NCBI GenBank assembly: GCA_030522415.1
Contig: CM060121.1
Location: 2,792,976 to 2,856,975 of the forward strand
From: Channallabes apus
Lineage: Eukaryota; Chordata; Actinopteri; Siluriformes; Clariidae
Direction: 5' to 3'
DNA length: 64,000 bases
The notes under the pieces are model-generated. The model ran no database searches and was not told the origin of the DNA. It saw nothing but the letters and a program-made list of their open reading frames with translations. A program made the translations under genes and the position numbers. Positions 58,726 through 64,000 of the stretch are shown piece by piece (the stretch's first letter is position 1; each line of letters begins with the position of its first letter).

Positions 58726-59710
58726 ATACCAAGATCCAAAGAAATTCATGAACAAATGAGAACAAAAGTAATTGAGATCTATCAGTCTGGTAAAGGTTAT
58801 AAAGCCATTTCTAAAGTTTTGGGACTCCAGCGAACCACAGTGAGAGCCATTATCCACAAATGGCAAAAACATGGAACAGTGGTGAACCTTCCCAGGAGTG
58901 GCCGGCCGACCAAAATTACCCCAAGAGCGCAGAGACAACTCATCCGAGAGGCCACAAAAGACCCCAGGACAACATCTAAAGAACTGCAGGCCTCACTTGC
59001 CTCAATTAAGGTCAGTGTTCACAACTCCACCATAAGAAAGAGACTGGGCAAAAACGGCCTGCATGGCAGATTTTCAAGGCGCAAACCACTTTTAAGCAAA
59101 AAGAACATTAAGGCTCGTCTCAATTTTGCTAAAAAACATCTCAATGATTGCCAAGACTTTTGGTAAAATACCTTGTGGACCGACGAGACAAAAGTTGAAC
59201 TTTTTGGAAGGTGCGTGTCCCGTTACAACTGGCGTAACAGTAAAATATGGTGGTGGTAGTGTGATGGTCTGGGGTTGTTTTGCTGCTTCAGGACCTGGAA
59301 GGCTTGCTGTGATAGATGGAACCATGAATTCCACTGTTTACCAAAAAATCTTGAAGGAGAATGTCCGGCCATCTGTTCGTCAACTCAAGCTGAAGCGATC
59401 TTGGGTGCTGCAGCAGGACAATAACCCAAAACACACCAGCAAATCCACCTCTGAATGGCTGAAGAAAAACAAAATGAAGACTTTGGAGTGGCCTAGTCAA
59501 AGTCCTGACCTGAATCCTATTGAGATGTTGTGGCATGACCTTAAAAAGGCGGTTCATGCTAGAAAACCCTCAAATAAAGCTGAATTACAACAATTCTGCA
59601 AAGATGAGTGGGCCAAAATTCCTCCAGAGCGCTGTAAAAGACTCGTTGTAAGTTATCGCAAACGCTTGATTGCAGTTATTGCTGCTAAGGGTGGCCCAAC
59701 CAGTTATTAG
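58726..59710 (+). pseudogene. Tc1-family DDE transposase, nonsense and frameshift
   Basis: The reading frame enters at 58726, where the expected start codon reads ATA. A later in-frame ATG is at 58756. The amino half has the paired helix-turn-helix domain (KVIEIYQSGKGYKAISK, then GRPTKITPR and the second DNA-binding helix set) up to DCQDFW. A TAA at 59164-59166 stops it. The same frame then resumes with LWTDETKVELFG, holding the first catalytic Asp. Near 59225-59245 a deletion shifts the frame. The rest (to 59710) has YGGGSVMVWGCFAASG, QQDNNPKH with the second Asp, SPDLNPIEMLW with the Glu (34 residues apart, DD34E), and the usual end AAKGGPTSY at a stop. It would be about 340 residues if intact. 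Confidence 0.94.
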
Positions 59711-59716
59711 GTTCAG

Positions 59717-59928
59717 GGGGCAATTACTTTTTCACACAGGGCCATGTAGGTTTGGATTTTCTTTCTCCCTAAATAATAAAACCCCTCATTTAAAAACTGC
59801 ATTTTGTGTTTACTTGTGTTATCTTTGACTAATAGTTAAATGTGTTTGATGATCAGAAACATTTTGTGTGACAAACATGCAAAAGAATAAGAAATCAGGA
59901 GGGGTGCAAATAGTTTTTCACACCACTG
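59717..59928. repeat. right terminal inverted repeat of the second Tc1
   Basis: It starts GGGGGCAATTACTTTTTCAC and ends TTTTTCACACCACTG before TA. Confidence 0.9.
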
Positions 59929-59930
59929 TA

Positions 59931-61070
59931 TATACCTTCTTATATGAGGTTACATTAGGGGTAAAATCTAACCGGTTAAAAACCAGGCTATTTATAAAAA
60001 AAAAAGTCCAAATTCTAAGCATTTGTACAATAGGTGCCCTTTAATACAGAAATCCGAACTTGAACAATTTAACCCAAACAACGCTACTTGAACTCCAAAT
60101 ATATAATTGGAGAACCTTTTTTTTTTTACTGACACTGGAGACTCCTTCCATAAATGTAAAACTCCAGCAGATCAACGAGCACACATGTATACCTACAGTA
60201 ACAAGTCTTCGTGAATGAACAGTTGGTTACTATGGAAATGTATATTTATCTAAAGAGATTTTTTTTCTCACTCGACGCAGCGCTCAGACATCTACAGTAA
60301 TAACCAACATTAATTACACCCGAAGCTGATTCGTCAGCTAGACTGAAACCTGTAAACTTTCATTGCAGCGCCATCGTTTTTACCGTCGCTTTGATGAATT
60401 ATGTAACGACGTTGCTCAAAGCACACAATGTCCACCAGAAGGTAATCTTTTAACTGTTAAACATGCTCCAGGGACGATATAACAAACCGCACTTTTACAG
60501 GCTAAGTCTAGCAGTGCGAGCGCTCAGGTCACGCCAGGTCTATAAAGAAACCGGGATGAATTAAAACCTGGAACCCGACATCAATGAAAGTGTCCTGGAC
60601 GAGTGTTTTAAATCTTGTGGAACTACAATTTCAAGCCAACGAGATTTTTAAAGGATACATGGTGGATTTCCAGGATTCCAATCTGTAAACGTTTAACAGT
60701 AAGAGAGACACTTTTGACTTCACAGTGACTTAAACACACTCACATCCAAATCATCTATATTCTAACAGAACGCATCGCAATAATGCACAATAATACGGTG
60801 AGGATCCTCGACGAGTAAAGAATAATAATGTTAATGTTTTGCGACTACAGTAGTAGTGTACAGCGCCACCTCGGCACATTTCATATTGTGAAACCAATGT
60901 GTTTCCCATAGGAAATGCAGATAATCCAGCCACCCAAAAATATTACCAATATTACCAATTTCCAACACTAAAATTTTTATTTTCCATATAATAACAATCA
61001 AAATATTTTGAAAAGACATGTAAATAAAATTAAATAGGAAATAAATAGACATTAAACCTCATTTACCCTT
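59931..61070. other. single-copy DNA with short dispersed motifs
   Basis: ATATGAGGTTACATTAGGGG at 59943-59962 matches 40082-40101. TGACACTGGAGACTCCTT occurs at 60130-60147. No gene was recognised. Confidence 0.45.
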
Positions 61071-61074
61071 AATT

Positions 61075-61483
61075 TATCATCCAGAGATCGCTGGTTCGAT
61101 TCCCGGGTGATGCTGTAACCTCTCGCAGCCGGAGGTCTAGAGAGAGCTGATTGGCCGAGCTCTCTCAGAGGGGAGGGATGAGACGTACTTAGTGCTCCCA
61201 CATTAATCACGGCTCTATAGCCAATCAGGGGCGCCTGTGAGCTCACACACACTGAACGAGCGGATAGTGCTGTCCTCCGAGTGTTACGCCGCCCCCAACA
61301 GTGCGTGAGCTTTTTGTTCCTTTCGAACAAAAAGCGATCAGTGACATCACGTGGTTCAGAGGAAACACATGATAGTCTTCGGCCCTCCCAACTGAGTGGT
61401 AGTAGCTTAATGTGGGAGCCCCTTAGTGACGGGGAGGAATTGGACACGACTATATTAGGGAGAAAATCTGGGGGGAAAAAAAC
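61075..61483 (+). mobile_element. SINE-like repeat with B-box
   Basis: A B-box-like GGTTCGATTCC lies at about 61091-61101. It is followed by a body with GAGAGAGCTGATTGGCCGAG, a strong hairpin (61309-61335) and GGAGCCCCTTAGTGACGGGG. It ends TATTAGGGAGAAAATCTGG and an A-rich tail. The shape is that of a tRNA-headed SINE. A 174-codon minus-strand frame over it is a shadow. Confidence 0.55.
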
Positions 61484-62180
61484 AAAACAATCTGAAAGCA
61501 GCTCGCTTTTCTTCTTGCTACCGTCCTGGATAACATTCTTGGGACCCGTCTTCACTAAATCTTTCACAAAATTCAAGAATTCTAAAAAAACAAATGTGTA
61601 AACTCGCTTTGGTTGGCTTTACACTGACGCAGAATTACAGCATCCTAGCAGTGCTCACATTTCTAGCATTTTGTCATCAAATTTCTTGCACCATTGATTA
61701 AAACTGATCAGTTACAACTGAATTTGAGAAACAGACTAACAATCACACGTAGGATTAAATGAACACGAACACCACTTGAACACAAGCGAAAAAACACAGG
61801 ACCAAAGTGCTTCCTCGAACTAGGCACCTTGGGCCTCCTCGCTTTGAGGTCCTCTGGATACACTGCAATTATTCATCTTTTTTGAAGCAGTTGGTTTTTT
61901 AATGAGAGTTTAACACCTACCTTATTATTAACACCTCAAATCTCAACGTATCAGCTAATTAGACATACGCTGCGAAAGTGAGAAACTCTAATCTGTTTAG
62001 AGTTGTGACTCTTCAAGGTGCAAGCTTGACACTCGTGACTCCAGCGCTTGGATAAAAACCAGAATTTTGAAGAAGTGGAAGAAGAAGAAGAAGAAGAAGA
62101 AGAAGAAGAAACTGAACTTCCACATTGAATCTTAGCTGGTCAGTTTTGCTACCTGAATGCGATTAGAAATTTTTTTTTTT
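61484..62180. other. single-copy DNA with (GAA)n
   Basis: A (GAA)n microsatellite lies at about 62080-62110. Nothing else was recognised. Confidence 0.5.
62080..62110. repeat. (GAA)n microsatellite
   Basis: About ten GAA trinucleotides. Confidence 0.95.
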
Positions 62181-62204
62181 ATCATGTTATGGCTGATAAG
62201 CCCC

Positions 62205-62658
62205 CTGATCAGCCATAACATTAACACCACATCAAGGTGAACTGATGAGCAATTATACTTCAGTAAACTGGTGACAGAATCAGGGGCACCGAAGGCTCAC
62301 CCATGCCCACTGGGACCAAACAACAGTCTGTCTAGCCCAATCCTACAGAAAAGCCAATGCAACACAATGCAGCTAAAAAAAGTGTTGGCCACCAATGAAA
62401 TGCACCAGAACTGCATTACACCCGGCCATATATAGCAGGCGAAGAGTCCAAGCCTGTTGCTCCAGCCTCCAAATTGCCCAGATCCTAATCTAATCAAGCA
62501 CCCATGGGATGCGCTGGACAAACAAGTATGATCCATGGTGGTCCCTCAGCACCCAAAGGATCCATTGTTAATGTCCCGAGGCCAGACAATAACGCACCCC
62601 CAGAGGCCCTGCAGAGCCACAAGTGGCCCCCAAAACCTGGGTGGTTTCAATGTTATGG
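62205..62658 (+). mobile_element. deleted Tc1/mariner element
   Basis: The left end is CTGATCAGCCATAACATTAA. The right end is the inverted GGTTTCAATGTTATGG. The interior at about 62460-62545 translates to the catalytic-Glu region of a Tc1-type transposase with decay (text like PNLIKHPWDALDKQV, where intact members have PIEHxWDxLDKQV). The amino-terminal and most of the catalytic parts are absent. Confidence 0.75.
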
Positions 62659-63665
62659 AAGGAAATAACGTTCTTGCGAGAAACCCAACGGAAACTCGGT
62701 GGAAGTCTACGATTCGCGTCTCACATGACTTCACCTTGAAACACACCGACCTTCTTATTACTCCAGGCGGAAATGTCTCTAATGTATTAATGCACATGTA
62801 TAATGCAGAGCTTTTGCACGTCCTTTTCTTCTGTTTTTCTCTAATGCACAGCACTTTGATGTTTAAAAGGCTTCTAAAACTCCTCAAGGCTTTAAAACTG
62901 TCGCATCACTTTGGCTGGAGCTTTAATGTCTAAAAAAATAGGGGGGGAGGGGGGCGTCTTGTGGTTTAACTAGGAAAATTATTCTCTTTTTGCTCAAACT
63001 TAAGGTTAATGTACAGGAATGTATAAATAATCTACTCTCATCGCACTGTCTGTATAAAAAAAAACATTTCTTTGACTTTGATATTTACATAAAGCTAGAC
63101 ACCAGTGCTGGGTGTATTTACTGTGTATATATACCGTGTATGTGTGTGTATATTATCTGTTAGTTTCTGTTATATAATTTCTGTATGTTTGCTTTTAAGG
63201 TGGAAAAAATTGCAGTTCTTGGTGATTGTTCATCCTTGTAAATCTTATCTGCTAAACTTTTTAAAAATCTTTTAATTGTCACGTTTAGGCCTTGTTCACA
63301 CAGACGTAAAAATGTTTGGATAAACGAACGCGCTCTGAACATCATAGGTGTTTATGTTGCGTTTTGTAGTGACGCTCGATTGACTTCTACACTGGCATTG
63401 GTTTGTCTCTTGTCTAACTCCAGCCTGCAGCCCAAATTGTAGTTTGTGTGTTAACCTGTGGAGGCAGTGTGTCAGGAACTGGATATGAAAGCCCTTGACG
63501 TTTTATTTGAAGTGCCTCCTTTTAATATGGACCATTTTGTTATATTAGACATTAATCTTCTTGTTTTAAAAATTCTCGTAATACGGCGACGTAGCGAGAG
63601 AAAAAATCGCCGCCGGTTCACCCTCTGACTGAACAACGTCGGATTAAAGAACGTCGGATTAAAAA
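62659..63665. other. single-copy DNA, no gene recognised
   Basis: Opposing frames at 62535-62933 and 62546-62887 are partly element text and show no host domain. A GC-run GGGGGGAGGGGGGCG lies at about 62941-62955. The short direct repeat AACGTCGGATTAAA occurs twice at about 63636-63664, just before the LINE fragment. Confidence 0.45.
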
Positions 63666-63667
63666 AC

Positions 63668-64000
63668 GTCCTTCCCAACCAGAAGCCGTGGGTGGATAAA
63701 ACCATCCGCGACGCTCTGGGATCTCACACCGCTGCCTACAACACGGGACTTGCGTCAGGGGACATGGACCCGTACAAGGCTGCGTCTTATAACATGCGGA
63801 AGGCGGTGAAAGAGGCGAAGCAGCGCTACGGGAGGAAACTAGAGTCACAACTCCAATAGAGTGACTCTAGGAGCCTGTGGCAGGGACTAAGGACAATTAC
63901 GGACTATAAAACACCAACATCTGGTTTGACGAACGCGGACGCGACTCTGGCAGACGAGCTGAACATCTATGCTTGCTTCGAGGCTGCAGCTAAAGACGCT
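63668..64000 (+). pseudogene. LINE ORF2 fragment, runs off the window
   Basis: The plus-strand frame beginning VLPNQKPWVDKTIRDAL continues through YKAASYNMRKAVKEAKQRYG to an in-frame TAG at 63857-63859. It then resumes with SLWQGLRTITDYKTPTSG and ELNIYACFEAA to the window edge. This text is typical of the linker between endonuclease and reverse transcriptase in fish non-LTR retrotransposons (L2/CR1/Rex-like; clade not assigned). The 5' part is missing and the copy is broken by at least one stop. The rest lies beyond 64000. Confidence 0.85.

Larger units (their letters stand above)
58347..59928 (+). mobile_element. Tc1-like DNA transposon, near full length, inactive
   Basis: The element is 1582 bp with TA on both sides. 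Terminal inverted repeats of about 210 bp lie at 58347-58562 and 59717-59928. The outer ends are CAGTGGTGTGAAAAACTATT and its inverse, the inner ends AAAAAGTGATTGCCCCC and its inverse. A plus-strand transposase lies between them and is broken. It belongs to a different Tc1 family from the copy at 13631. Confidence 0.95.

Noticed and set aside
61052..61576. 174-codon minus-strand frame
   Set aside because: It lies over a SINE-like repeat, has no domain, and is crossed by an opposing frame.

Overview
The window looks like intergenic or intronic DNA from a teleost fish. The evidence is several Tc1/mariner copies with long inverted termini, hAT elements with 8-bp target duplications, tRNA-headed SINEs of kinds common in ray-finned fish, a LINE fragment, dense (CA)n, (GA)n and (AAT)n microsatellites, and AT-rich single-copy DNA. 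A catfish-type (siluriform) genome is a weak guess from repeat flavour only. No host protein-coding exon, rRNA gene or free-standing tRNA gene was recognised. Nearly every open frame longer than 60 codons is a repeat shadow, a transposon relic or chance.

Layout. 1-13 kb: mostly single-copy DNA with one SINE (3.0-3.4 kb), microsatellites and two degenerate repeat fields. 13.6-15.2 kb: a 1.57-kb Tc1 element with a broken minus-strand transposase, lying in a degenerate field that continues into an array of ~120-180-bp units (15.7-16.6 kb). 20.5-23.4 kb: three SINEs and the end of a mariner-type element. 24.5-26.1 kb: a hAT element nested inside another hAT element, each with its own 8-bp target duplication. 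27.4-28.2 kb: a G/T-rich degenerate tandem repeat. 29.3-30.1 kb: a decayed Tc1. 32.1-32.7 and 41.5-41.9 kb: two mariner relics sharing the same internal deletion. 35.7-36.3 kb: a possible Helitron. 37.4-39.2 kb: an AT-rich minisatellite field with a SINE inserted in it. 40.2-41.2 kb: a hAT relic with a BED zinc finger and large inverted arms. 44.2-45.1 kb: a 21-bp minisatellite of about 42 copies. 49.3-53.3 kb: a hAT element split by a young LTR retrotransposon. 53.6-54.4 kb: a short TIR element with another TIR end inside it. 58.3-59.9 kb: a 1.58-kb Tc1 with a broken plus-strand transposase. 61.1-61.5 kb: a SINE-like repeat. 62.2-62.7 kb: a deleted Tc1. 63.67 kb to the end: part of a LINE that runs off the window.

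The most unusual object is the LTR element at 49999-53088. It has 718-bp LTRs that differ at about nine sites by eye, a GGCGG target duplication and a polypurine tract on the minus strand. It has no gag, protease, reverse transcriptase or integrase motif. Its whole 1.65-kb interior is one open minus-strand frame encoding a 595-634 residue protein. That protein has a Gln/Leu-rich predicted coiled coil followed by three different blocks of proline-rich tandem repeats, all with unit lengths divisible by three. It is best read as a recently moved non-autonomous element carrying an unrecognised reading frame.
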